From Papilionanthe hookeriana x Papilionanthe teres (Eukaryota > Streptophyta > Magnoliopsida > Asparagales > Orchidaceae): a stretch of 64,000 nucleotides of DNA. A program made the position numbers and the translations under genes. Numbering within the stretch: position 1 is the first letter of the stretch; every line of letters begins with the position of its first letter. Location: assembly GCA_022702705.1 (NCBI GenBank), contig CM040422.1:41067270-41131269 (forward strand), read 5' to 3'. The notes under the pieces were generated by a model, which saw only the letters and a list, made by a program, of their open reading frames with translations, was not told the origin of the DNA and ran no database searches. Below are positions 1 to 12,290 of the stretch, in pieces.

Positions 1-198
1 TCTTTTAAAATTTGAATATTTTCCTCGACTTATTACTAAGTCAAGTCTTTTCAGCTTGGTACATTTACCAGCTCCTTTCAATTCTCTTTCTTCTATGTCT
101 TAGAGGATCGATTAGTTCTATTGACACGGAGCCACAAACTTTGTTCGATTTGGTTCTGATGGCATGATACTGGGTCCCTCTTCATACGGATAAATCTT
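1..198. other. Left edge, probable Ogre 3' untranslated region
   Basis: No coding sequence is visible. Near 50-78 there is a decayed version of the hairpin repeat that follows (GGTA then TTACC flanked by GCT-like arms), so this is probably the degenerate upstream edge of the same array. Confidence 0.4.
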
Positions 199-1390
199 CG
201 AGGCTGAGCCTAACTTCCAGTTCTCTTCGAGGCTAGAGCCTAACTTCTAGTCCTCTTTTAAACTTTCGAGACTGGTACCGAAATTCCAGTTCTCATTTCG
301 AGGTTGGTACCTAAATTCTGACTCTCAATCAAGATCGATACCTAAATTTTGATTCTCTTTCAAATTAATACCTAAATTTCAATTCTAAATTTCTGAGACT
401 GGTACCTAAATTCCAGTTCTCTTCCTTCGAGGTCGGTACCTAAATTCTGACTCTCATTCGAGATAGATACCTAAATTTCGATTCTCTTTCGAATTGATAC
501 CTAAATTTTAATTCTAAATTTCCGAGACTGGTACCTAAATTCCAGTTCTCTTCTTTCGAGGTCGGTACCTAAATTCGACTCTCATTCGAGATCGATACCT
601 AAATTTCGATTTTCTTTCAAATTGATACCTAAATTCCAATTCTCTTCCTTCGAGGTCGGTACCTAAATTCCAATTCTCTTCCTTCGAGGTCGGTACCTAA
701 ATTCCGACTCTCATTCGAGATCGATACCTAAATTTCGATTCTCTTTCGAGATCGATACCTAAATTTCGATTCTCTTTCGAATTGATACCTAAATTTCAAT
801 TCTAAATTATGAGGCTGGTACCTAAATTCCAGTTCTCTTCCTTCGAGGTCGGTACCTAAATTCTGACTCTCATTCGAGATCGATACCTAAATTTCGATTC
901 TCTTTTGAATTGATACCTAAATTTCAATTCTAAATTTCTTAGACTGGTACTTAAATTCCAGTTATCTTCCTTCGAGGTCGGTACCTAAATTCCAACTCTC
1001 ATTTGAGATCGATACCTAAATTTCGATTCTCTTTCGAATTGATACCTAAATTTCAATTCTAAATTCTGAGACTGGTACCTAAATTCCAGTTCTCTTCCTT
1101 CGAGGTCGGTACCTAAATTCCGACTCTCATCGGAGATCGATACCTAAATTTCGATTCTCTTTTGAATTGATACATAAATTTCTATTCTCTGAGACTGGTA
1201 CCTAAATTTCAGTTCTCGTCCTTCGAGGTCGGTACCTAAATTCTGACTCTTATTTTGAGATCAGTACCTAAATTCTGACTCTCATCCTTTTCAATTGATA
1301 CTTAAACTCCAATTCTCACACCGATGCTGGTGCCTAAATTCTAGTTCTCTTCGCAAATCCTGAGGTTGAAACCTAGGTTTCAATCCTCAT
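199..1390 (+). repeat. Tandem array of stem-loop repeats (Ogre-type 3' UTR)
   Basis: About three dozen subunits of roughly 31-36 bp stand head to tail. Most carry the central motif TACCTAAATT. Four subunit types usually alternate, giving a higher-order period near 130 bp, and they differ mainly in the arms around that motif: ACTGG/CCAGT, GTCGG/CCGAC, ATCGA/TCGAT and AATTGA/TCAATT. Each pair is self-complementary, so every subunit can fold as a short hairpin with the same loop. The last unit (about 1361-1387) has a longer stem, GAGGTTGAAACC against GGTTTCAATCCTC. Tandem repeats just before the 3' LTR are a known habit of the Tat/Ogre lineage, and a long LTR follows at 1736. Confidence 0.85.
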
Positions 1391-1735
1391 TTCAAATCCA
1401 AATTTCAAACTTAAAATTTCCTTAAATCAATTTTAAATTAAACTTCAAATCGAAATCCAAACCCACACATTGAAACTTGAAATTTAGAAGTAAACTGAAA
1501 TCTAAAACGAATTCCCCAGATCTTGTGATTTGGAGCTCACCTCCTTTTCCATTCCCCAGCGAGAGTTCAGGAATCTCCAGTCTTGGAAATATACCTGATA
1601 CTCCCCAGCGGCAATTCTTCTACTTCTTCCTAAGTTTGTCACTTGTACATCTGTATTGGTTTTGTTTATCTCTTCGGTCAACACCAATACGTGCGGTGTG
1701 CTTGGTTTGCACACCACACCTATTGAGGGTCCATT
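1391..1735 (+). other. Spacer between hairpin array and LTR
   Basis: Low-complexity sequence with no gene. It would be the last part of the internal region of an Ogre-type element. No convincing purine tract is present immediately before the LTR; only a short GAGGG lies near 1725, so a decayed polypurine tract is possible. Confidence 0.35.
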
Positions 1736-1739
1736 TGTT

Positions 1740-1760
1740 GACCTCATTTTTGATGAGGTC
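1740..1760. other. Perfect hairpin at the LTR 5' terminus
   Basis: GACCTCAT and ATGAGGTC are perfect 8-bp inverted arms around TTTTG, four bases from the LTR end. The same hairpin is unchanged at 54765-54785 in the other copy. Confidence 0.8.
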
Positions 1761-4120
1761 TTTTCTCTTATCTCTCCTTAGTACTTAGGATCTAGCCATA
1801 GGCTTTTCCTTTGACTAATCTTAGAGGACTAGAAATGGAACCCACCATTTAGAAGTTCAAACACCTCTTGACTCCATGCAAACCCCACAAGCTTGATTAT
1901 AGACCCCTAATCACCTAGAGGGTTGAAATCAAATGTGGAGGTTTAAAGGATGAGCTCCCTATAGGACTTCTTAGCCTTAGGAATACCCCTGGATGGCACA
2001 GTCGCAGTGAGGGTTGACTTGCACATACACTAAACTCTCACACACATTCCAAGTCCTAAAACCACACTCTCACCCAACTTGACTTCCTGACTCATGTAGG
2101 CAATTCACATGAATGGTCCTTAACCCCTAAGCCCCTGGCTAAGAGGGTTAGGAACAACATAATGAATACCTCAAATGAGTCCTCTCATGGCTCTTATGGG
2201 CTTGATATGGCTTCATGGCTCAACCAAAGTGATTCCATTTTACTCAAATTTGATCAATCTTCATTTTTCCAAAATTTCAATTTTTGACCCTCGAGGCCCT
2301 ACACCTATTAAACCTACCAAATGCCCTTAAAACTACCCAAAATTTACAAAATCACCTAAATTACTCAAAATTACTCAAAATTACTCAAAATCAATCCTAA
2401 ACATTTCCCCCCACTCAAATTGATCATCCATAGCCAAAAAATACCAAAAATTCCAAAAGTACCCCCCAATACCCTCCAAATACCCAAAATGCCCTTCTTA
2501 GCCCAAAAATCCAAAAATTCAGAAAATTCCCAAAAATTTCCAAAAAATCCCAAACATTACCAATTAAATTTTGTTTAACTACACCATGGGCTAATTTTGC
2601 CAATTTATCCCACTTTTACCAAAACCCCCAATTTGACCCATTTTAAACCCAAGTGAACCCAATGTCAAACCAAACCACTTCAATTGACCTCAATTTTGAC
2701 CCAATCCAATTCTAAACTTCAAATCAACATCCTAAAAATCAATTTAAATCAAATCCAAGTCCAATTTGATTGGAATTTGAGCCCAATTTCAATTTGAAGC
2801 CTAAGGCCCAATTTTGGCCCATGACCTAAACCTAGCTCAAACCCATCCAATTCAACTCCAATTGACCCCAAATATTTTCCAAAGCCTTCCTAACACCCCC
2901 ATAAACAAAACACTAACTTGATTTGCCCAAAATTTGAACCTAAACTCCACCCAAACATAACCCAAAACCAAAACCCCTTAAATTGACATAAGCCCAAACC
3001 TAACCCAAATGGGCCCAAATCCTAAAATTAGAGCACAACCAAAGTTGAAAACTCTTTGTGACACTCCCATGAATATTTCTCAACATTAATTTTACATCAA
3101 ATCCAACTTTAGCCCAACCTTAACCTAAGTTAGCCCAATTTGGCCCACTTTGGCCCCTTTAACTAAAAAGCCCAAATTCAACCCAATTCTACTCCAAATC
3201 ACACCAAATTGATTCCAAACCATTCATGAAACATCCCTAAACCAATTGCAACATTTATTTGACATGGTCCTTCAAAAAATTTTCACCCAAAAGCCCATCC
3301 TAAAATCCAAAAGCCCACTTCCCTAAATCACTTTAAAAGCTCATCTAAAACCATTTCAAAGAGCCCAAAATCTATCCTTAAGCCCATATGATATTTTCAT
3401 TTGCCATCCATTTAATCAAAGTCATTCCCTAAGTTCCAATCCCATCATCAAGTGATTCCAAATCAAGCCTCATGCCAAATCACCCCTAAATACCAAAAAT
3501 CCCAAAATCTCTTTCTCATGCAAATAAGCCAAGCCATTCCCAAGCCATGAGCAAGCCTTGAAGCCATGCACAAGCCACATGAAGCCATGTGATTCACTTT
3601 ACACATAATTATACCATTAATTGCAAAAGGAGGAGCCTCTTTTATACCCCCTTAAAATGGTTTTAACCCTTTTAATGCTTCACTTTAATCCATGATTAAA
3701 CCAAATATTCATGGATGGTGACTTCACTACCCTTTCCTAGCTGACTCATCTGACCTCCCTCGGCCCAAATCGGTCCCTTGGTGGGTGCACCAAGCCCAAT
3801 TACATGAATTGACCAAAATCAACCCAAAATGAGCCTCTCCCTATTCCATTTCAATTCAGTCCCTTTACACATGTCAAACTCCAATTGACTTCACCAAATT
3901 CAACCCCTGACCCCACTAAGTCAGATGGTGACCCATGCCTAGCCGGCCAGCCACCACATTCGCTGGAAAATGCCATGGACGAAAGCTCCATGTGAGCCAA
4001 ACTTTCTAATTCTCCCTTGTCGACTTATCTCGACCCGAATGGACGAGCATAGGCTGTCCTTCTCCTCCACGAGTAGGCGATCCCGGCCTCCGATTGCCTC
4101 CGGGAAGCCCTCCAACCATG

Positions 4121-4131
4121 CCTATTTAAAC
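4121..4131 (+). promoter_or_regulatory. Putative TATA box of the Ogre LTR
   Basis: CTATTTAAAC lies in a locally GC-richer segment. The same box occurs at the matching place in copy 2 (56979-56988) and, as CTATTTAAGC, in the inverted copy (53301-53310). If real, U3 is about 2.4 kb and R-U5 about 4.9 kb. Confidence 0.45.
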
Positions 4132-6699
4132 ACCACCACCTCTCAGCCAAATCAGGAGTTGAACAAGACCTTAAGGAAACTCTACCAAAATCATTCCAGA
4201 CCCCTCTCCAGACATAGAGAACTTGATCCCCACTGAAATCCAACCCTAAAACCCTCTCTGTGAGCTCAATTTCTGAGTTGAAAATCCACCCAATAAACAG
4301 GACACTTCACCACAGTGAGCCAATCTCCAAATTGATTTGTCCTACACCTTCACCAGACCAAGAGGAGAAGTTCCCCAGCAAAAGCCCCCTCACCATGCCA
4401 GCCATTTCTCCCAGCCTCCAAGCTTTGTGATCGGCCTTAGTCACTTTCATACCTAGACAATTCCCCAGAGCCAGAGACTTCATCTGGAGCTTGCCTGGAC
4501 TCAATCGAAGGTGACACAACTCTCAGATCGAAGCTTCACTTCTCTGAGCAAAGGTATGAACTCACTCTTCCTCTCGAGCTTCCAGCAATTCTCGATTTTA
4601 TTTAGGTTAATTTCATAGCCTATAAACCGTATGGATGTGTTCGTCTCTTCAAGACGAATCCATAGAGCATAAGAACACGAAAATCCATTGAGAATCGAGT
4701 GAGATCTTAGGGTTTTAGTGTGGACGATCACGGGTGCACACCAGTCGTAGATGATGACCGGGAGTTGTTGGATCGCCAATGTATCGAGCAGACGGTTCAG
4801 ATTGCGCCAGACCAGGGAATGTTATGTGAACCGCGGGCCCCCGGAGTGCTGAGTCAGATGGCAGCATCGAATGGGAATGTGCCGCGTGGGCTTTCGGAGC
4901 TGTCGATGTTGCGCTGGCGCCGAGTCGGATAAGTAGATAAATAAGGTATTTTTGAATTATTTAAATGCCCAGAACTTCAAAAATTCATATCTTTGCATAG
5001 AAAAATCACAAAAATAAAATAAAAATACCCTCTTGCTCAGTGGACAGAGGAGAATAATGTGGAAAAGAAATCAAATTAATTGGATGAGTATTTTATTTTT
5101 AATAATTTATTTACTGATGTCAGTATTTTGATTCTTTATTTTCATAGACAATTCACCATGACATGAGACCATAGGGCTTTTGAAGCCTCTGATCTTGGGA
5201 ACATTCCCTAAATTTTTCAAGGTCAGAGGCCATCTCTGTGAAAAGTTATTGAATTTTCAATTTCATGTCACTGTTTTAGGTATTTTAATTTCAATAATTA
5301 GCATGTTATGAAATAAATTCTAGGAAAATTTGGTGATGTTTATTAGGACCAGAGCACCCTATGAAAAATATATTTTAGGTTAATTCATTCATAATAACCT
5401 TAATTGGCCTAAACCTCTAAAATTGAATTTGAATTAATTAAGGTTAACCACACATCAAATTGACTTCAAAATAATTCCCCACTGATCTTTAAGGTCAGAG
5501 GGACCTCACATAAAAATTTAAAATCAATTGGACTTGATTAACCCTATCAAATGGATTAATTAAGCCTCATAAGTAAAATGGAAATTTAAAAATTCATAAC
5601 TCCAAAAATACTTTTAAAAAATTCACAAAAATGGTTTTGAGGCTTCTCTGATATCAGGGGAGTTTAGGAAAATTAAAATTGGAATTTTCTAAAAAAGTTG
5701 ATTTTTCATATTATTTTAATATTTTAATAATTAAAAAATAATAAAAAATCATAAAAATATTAAAAATCAACAAAATGTCACATTTTGATTCCTAATCACT
5801 TAGGAACAAACCAAATATTTTCCCTAAGTCCCTAGGGTAAGATATTGAATTTTAAAGGCTTAATGTAATTTTTAATATTAAAAAATGAGTTTTTAACCTT
5901 TTTCACTAAAATAATTCCAATAAATCAAAGAAAAATCAGAAAATTATAAAATTTATTTCTCTAAACTCCTTGAGGTCAAATAGATTTAAGAAAAATATAA
6001 AATCTATTTTTCAACTTTAATTTTATTTTATAATTAATTAATACTCTAAAACTCAAAATAATTATAATAAGTAAAATATAATTCAAAAAATCACCAAAAT
6101 TGATCCAAGTGGTCCTCTGGTCATTAGAAACATCCCATAATTTTCTTAAGGATATAAACCTTTTCTTGGTCATGTTGTTGGATTTTCTTTGAAAAACTCC
6201 TATTTTCTACTAAAAATAATTATATAAATAAATTAAATTCAGAAAAAATCACAGTTTCTCCTCTAATGTCTTAATAGACATGTGCGTGAGGTGACATAAA
6301 AAATTTCAAATTCATTTGAGCTCAATTTAGTGAGTTATGAAATAAATAGGTTTAAAAGGGCATAAAGGTAATTAAAAATTTTAACCCTTAATTAAAACTT
6401 TAGGTTTAATCAAAATGGGGGGTAAAATATTTGATTTTAATTTTCTCTTGGATGATTGAAACTTAGGAAAATTAAGGGGTAGAAATCCATTGAACATTTT
6501 GAAAATATCACAAATGAAACTTTAATTAATTAAATAATTTAAATTTTGGAAAGAATATATTTAAATTTAGATAATTAAAATAGGGATATTATTAAGAGGA
6601 TATTAATTCTTTAATTTAAAAATCCCTAAATAAGTCACTTTAACAATACTTAATTCTTAATTAAAAATTAAAATAATAATCCAAATTGATAATTAAAAT

Positions 6700-6895
6700 T
6701 AACAATTAAATTAAATTAAACTAAAACTAAATTAAATTAAATTAAATTAAATTAAAATTAAAATTAAATTAAAATTAAATTAAAATAAAATTAAATTGAA
6801 TTAAAAAAATAAATAAATTTAAATTAAATTAAAATTAAAAAAAATTAATTAAATTAAATTAAATTAAAATTAAATTAAAATCAAATTGAATTAAA
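6700..6895. repeat. (TTAAA)n-type pentanucleotide tract
   Basis: Imperfect runs of the pentamer TTAAA/ATTAA. A similar tract is present at the matching position of the second LTR (about 59600-59895), so it belongs to the family rather than being a private microsatellite. Confidence 0.8.
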
Positions 6896-9053
6896 ATCAT
6901 TTAACAACAAACCTAAATGAAATCATTAAAAATTAAATCTAAAATAATTTGAACACTATTCCAAACTTAAAATTATTAATTAAAACCTCATTATTAAATT
7001 AAACACTTTAAACCATTAATTCAAACTTTAAATTAATTATGATTAAAAATCTCGATAAACCAACTTGCCTTTAAAGGCTTTAATTGTTATAACTCTTAAA
7101 TAGAGTATTCAGTGAGACGTCACTTCATTCACAAGGATAATCAAACATCCTAATTCACTGAGTAAGAGCAACCTAGATGATTAATTCATCTGTACAATAA
7201 AATTCATTTGGACTCGAAATGATTCCAAAAGTATTGAAAAGATGTTTAGGACCCGTCATAAACACTTCCTCAATATGATGAGATGTTTTAGAAGAACAAT
7301 TAAATTTAATTGTTCTTTGATGAAGAAAATCATCTGTAAACAAAACACAAGAACCTAGACGTCATAGGAGATGACTAGTTATAAGATTAGGAATTTGGTA
7401 GACAATCAAAACCCTTCCCTTAGCTTTACCTAGGTACTTGTTGAAATATTTAAATGCCTTGACATGAGTTTTAAGTGCAGCTTGGGATGACGGGAAGACC
7501 CTCCAGGTACGCTTTTATTTAATTACAATTTACTTTATTGCAATTTACTTACATGCATTGTACTTTGCTTTTCTTGCATGTTAAACAAGACTGTTGCATG
7601 AAAACCAAAACCTTTAGGGTAATCCCTGAACTAAAACCAAAAATAAATTAAAAGTCATTGCAAGATAAAATTCACCGCCACAACATTTCAAAATATAAAA
7701 CAACTCAAAATTTAATCACAAACAGAACAACAAAACTACAATTGCAACTAAATTAAAACGTCTCGTTGAATGATCGAGAATACCTCGGATGATGTAACCC
7801 ACGTGTTGCTAACGGGATTTCCCACGGTCTAAATGAAAGTGTGGAATTCATTCAGTTGAGTTTAGCAAATTCATTTGGACTAAGTGAATTCAATGAAAAT
7901 AACGGTGTCGGGATGATGGAACCGTGGGATCTTAATCGGTTCTATTTAATTAACTTTAAGATTTGTTTTAATTAAAACACTAAAAGACACTTAGACTTTA
8001 AGATTTCTAAATCAAAACACTTTTCTCATCTCTTGACTTTCACCTTCTACAACTAAACCTCTGCAACAACAGTGGGCAGCACGGCCATCTTCATCAGCAA
8101 AACTCGGGTCTACTTCAGCAAAACATTCCTAGAATTAAACAACCAAACTGTAGGATTTCGAGGTAGTTTGCCTAGTGCAACATAAATCCTCAACCCTTTT
8201 GTTAGGCATTTGTATAATCATGTTATGTAAATTAAGCCCTAACCGGTCTTAGGACTCCGAGGTAGCCGTTTGGTACGACATAAACCCTCATATCTTCCAG
8301 GCTATTTGTGTGATTATGTCATACAAATATAAGACCTAAATAAATAAAATTTGCAGGACTGCAAAATTAAATAAATTTCTAAATTGAAGCCAAACAATAG
8401 GATAGTTTGGGAAGCTGCCAAGATTCTTCTTGGATCCTCAGCTCCTCCTACTTTTCTTCCTTTGGACTCCTAAAATAAAATGTTCCAAATTTGATCCATT
8501 CCCTTTTGAAATTTCCAAAATCTAATCCTTTCAAAACCTTAAGCTTTGAAATTCTTGAGAGCAAAACCACTGATCATTATCGAGAGTTTTCTTAAGTGAT
8601 TCCAGTCACTTAGGATGTAATTAACTATAGAGGCTTGCCCTTATAGGGAACTTTAAGAACCCAGGTAATATAAACCCTGCTTAATTCCTTTATATTAAGT
8701 AGAGGAACTTGTCGGCTTATAAAATTGGTTCGCAGACCAAACGGATGTCATAAATCTTCTAGTTTATTTAACCGAGCCCCATCATCAAGCAGTGTGTCTA
8801 TTCTTCGGGATAGATACACGGTTTGTGATGCGGTGCTCGTTTATATAAACTATTTGGGATGTGAGATATGTTTGATATTTCATATCTTAAAATTTTCAAA
8901 CTCAAAATTATTTTCAAAATCAAATACTACTTTCTAAATTATATATATATATATATATTTAAATTAAATTTAAAATATAAAATTCGCCGACAATTTCTGT
9001 AGGCGACCCCTTTTTTTTTAAAATCTAACACATAACCTAAAAATATGCTGACA

Positions 9054-9189
9054 GTCTTCTCTATGAATTTTGAGTAGTCTCCTTTGTCTTTCTTCTTGCA
9101 TAGAGATGTGATGATGTGATGATGTGATGATGTGATGATGTGGATTTGAAGTGCTTTAAAAGCATTGAAGAAATTGTGATGATTTTTCA
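9054..9189. repeat. Short spacer with ATGATGTG microsatellite
   Basis: Non-coding spacer after the Ogre LTR. About 9107-9143 contains five tandem copies of an ATGATGTG-like unit. Confidence 0.6.
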
Positions 9190-9985
9190 TTTCGAACTTA
9201 ATTTATTTTTCAATCTGACCAATTAAATTGTTAAAATCTGTTGTTGTACATTAACTTCGAAAGGATTGAGTGTTCTACAACAATAATGAATAATTCATTC
9301 AATGTCCATGAATGAATGTCCATGAATGAATTGGGTAGTTCATGGGAATTAAGTGTAAATAAATAGGAAAATGTGTTTTGATGGGCTTCAAATTAGAGTT
9401 TTCAGGGTGACAGGCTGAGATCCCCAATTTGGTCCGAAGATTAGTAACTAAACTTGAAGGTTAGCCTTCAGGTAAAGGGTGAGTGGGAGCTCCATAGTGA
9501 CAGCAGGTATCCACCCAGCCTAGCCTTAGATTTAGTGACTGATCTTGGGATATGTCAATGTTCTTTACATGCTTGGAAGAGGGGGTACTCTTTTGAGGGT
9601 AAAGAAACATTTATGCTATTATTTGGCACAATACAAAAAATAATCATTCTATATCATTCACACATCATATACTCATTGCAAGAGGAAAGACACTTTTCAT
9701 ATATATAAAAACCTTTCAAATACAAAGCTTAGTGTGTGTGTTAGTTAATTATGTTTTAAAGATATTAGAAGTAATTATGGTTTGTTTAACTGTTACTATT
9801 TTTTGCATCTTGTTAGTAGAAGTAAACTTAAACTTTAATTGTGATTTAAGTATTGGATTTCAGTATTACAATATATATTGTAAGGAACGTGCCTTCCCTG
9901 TGGGATCGATAACAGGACTCCATTAGAGCCTTGTATTACTTGATACGATACGTACACTTGCGTTAAATTTGGACTTTATAAAGTC
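9190..9985 (+). mobile_element. Athila-type LTR fragment
   Basis: Plus-strand sequence here matches, with many changes, the reverse complement of the Athila LTRs at 31097-32669 and 43176-44778. Matches include the AAAGGGTGAGTGGGAGCTCC region, GGGTAAAGAA, and GTGGGATCGATAACAGGACT followed by CATTAGAGCCTTGTATTACT and ACGTACACTTGCG. It is an incomplete, old LTR next to the LINE. Confidence 0.7.
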
Positions 9986-9986
9986 A

Positions 9987-12290
9987 TTATAAATATATAA
10001 ATTTGGGTTCATAAGTTCTTGCATATAAAAAGTCCGCAGTCATGCCACTAGAGGTACTGCTACTAAAATTACATTCCTTGTATTCAACTTTAAATCTACT
10101 AAAATTAAGGCATTTAAACTCTAATGTTGACCTCCATAAATCATGTTTTTCCATAAGTTTTTCTCCAGTTCTATGCACAATAATGATATCATCAATGAAA
10201 AGCATACACCAAGGTACATCATCTTGTAAATCTCCACTAAGAGCATCTACAACTAAAGAAAAAATATGGGCTTAAAATCAATCCCCAATGTAATCCAAGT
10301 GAAATAGGAAAATAGTTGGTCAATCCTCATCTTGTTTGAACACAAGTAACAACTCTACTATACATATCTTGATGAGTTGAATATAAGTCATATAAATACC
10401 TTCCTTCTTTAAAACTCTCCAAAAGACATATATTGAAAGATTGTGAGAATTTTTTTCTAAAACAATAAAACTCATAAGTAGATCCTCCTAATTATCTATG
10501 TACTTCTCCATCAAATGTCTCAATAAGTGTATAACTACTATAGTAGACCTGCCCGAAATAAATCCGAATTGATTATGAGAACGCTTTATATCACATCTTA
10601 ATCTATGTTCAATTACTCTCTCCCATAATTTTAAAGTATGATACATCAACTTAATTCCTCTAAAATTAGCACACTCTTGTTCGTCCTCTTTATTCCTAAA
10701 AATGGGGAAAAAAATAATCTTTCTCCACTCCTCAGCCATCTTTTTAGTTTTAAATCAATATTATAGAGTTTTGTAAGCCAAGAAACTCTCAAATCTCCTA
10801 AATATTTACATATTTCAATTGGGATATCATTTGATACTGTCGATTTTCCACCATTGGTTTTCTTTAAAGCCTCATTAACATCCTTTTACTAAAAGGACAG
10901 TAAAAAATAAAATACTTTATTATTCTTATTATCGATGTTAAAATCCTTAAGATCAATTGTGTTTTCAGAAACTTCATAGAAATATTTACCAAAATATCTT
11001 ACCCACCTGTGTTGAATATCATCTTCTAAGAAAAATACTTTTTGATTTTCATCTTTAATACACTTCACTTTAATTAAATCTACACTTTTATATTCTCTTT
11101 ATTTGGCTAGTTTCTCATTAGTATCTAATCTATTACAAACATCACTAAAAATAGAATTTTTAGCATCACAATTTGTTTTCTTAGACTTCCTAAGACCCCC
11201 TTTTATTTTTTACAGTTCTCAAAAATTTTAAATTTAAACCAATTTTTATAACACAACTTCTTATAATTTATCTTTTCTTGAACATTCTTATTCCACCACC
11301 AACTATTTTGATTTATTAAAACATTTCCTTTTGATTCTACCAGTACATCTTTTGCTACTTGTTTAATAATGCTTATTACTTAATCTCATATAGAATTCGC
11401 TTATTCATGAAAATCTCAAATATTGAATATCAAAGTTTACTTTTAAAAATAAATTTATTTGTCTTTTAGGTGCCCCAATTTAATTCTATGACAGTTTGTT
11501 TTTGTATTATTTATCTTACAACTATTCATCTTAAAATTTAGAACAAATAATTGATGTTGAATACTTAAATTTTTACTTGAAATGACCTTACAATCTGTAC
11601 ACTTTCGATGATCTCTTTTTCTCTTAACAAATAATCAATTTGTGTTTTATTAGATCTATTCTTACAAGAAATAATATGCTCATCTCTTTTTTTAAATAAC
11701 GTATTACTAACAACAACATCATACACTAAAGCATAGTCTAATATGGTTATTTATTCTATAGTAGCCACTCCATAACCCTAGCCATCATGAATATTTTTAA
11801 AATCTTCTACTACATTACCAACATATCCATTTAGATCTCCTCCAATGACGTTTTTTCTTCAAGAGGTGTGTTTTGTATTAATTCTTCTAGGTCATTCTAG
11901 AATATTTCTTTTGCACCTATATTTAAACCATCTTGAGGAGCTAAACATTTACTACATTAAAAATCTTAGTATCTACAAAAATCTTATAAGGCAATAATTT
12001 TATCTCCAAATTAAATAATTTTTTATAAAAATATCTTTCAAACTCTTATCTATAATTACATGAATATCATTTCTACTCCAACTTTTACCTGAATACTAAT
12101 GTTTAAAACCAAAGCTATCAATCTCCTTAGTCTTTTCTCCAACCCATTTTGGTTCTTGAATACATAAGATATTTATTTTCCTACCATAATATCAACTAAT
12201 TTCAATAATATACCTTTGGCAATACCTATATTCTAAGATCCTATCATAATATTAGTTTCATGAACTAACTTATTTTCTCGCATATGTATG
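9987..12290 (-). pseudogene. Degenerate LINE (L1-type non-LTR retrotransposon)
   Basis: Reading on the minus strand, the upstream part (about 12270-12120) still resembles the start of an L1-type endonuclease: an IG(S/T)-NIG...K segment followed by a QN/ETKWVGEK-like stretch. Downstream, 10739-10488 encodes reverse-transcriptase blocks with the ANFRGIKLM, LWERVIEHRLR and QFGF-SGRST motifs. 10205-9987 carries MLFIDDI, a variant of the FADD catalytic box, then an LELWR..LE..G-like thumb segment. The frame is broken by stops and shifts throughout, so it cannot make protein. Its 3' end is lost at the junction with the Athila LTR fragment. The family is certain; the exact ends are not. Confidence 0.8.

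Larger units (their letters stand above)
1736..9053 (+). mobile_element. Ogre/Tat-type long terminal repeat, copy 1 (probable 3' LTR)
   Basis: This 7.3-kb block begins TGTTGACCTCAT and ends CTGACA, giving the TG...CA ends of an LTR. It is collinear with 54761-61974, which is followed by a primer-binding site and ORFs, so both are LTRs of one family. No primer-binding site follows copy 1, and the repeat array before it looks like a 3' UTR, so this is probably a 3' LTR (a solo LTR is less likely). Internal landmarks are a TATA-like box, a (TTAAA)n tract and a conserved segment near 8700-8860. All short ORFs inside are low-complexity by-products. The tandem-repeat context and the PBS of copy 2 support the Tat/Ogre assignment; no pol domain of this family lies in the window. 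Confidence 0.8.

Noticed and set aside
199..1390. CRISPR-like array
   Set aside because: The repeats abut each other with no unique spacers, the arms covary, and the context is a plant retroelement.
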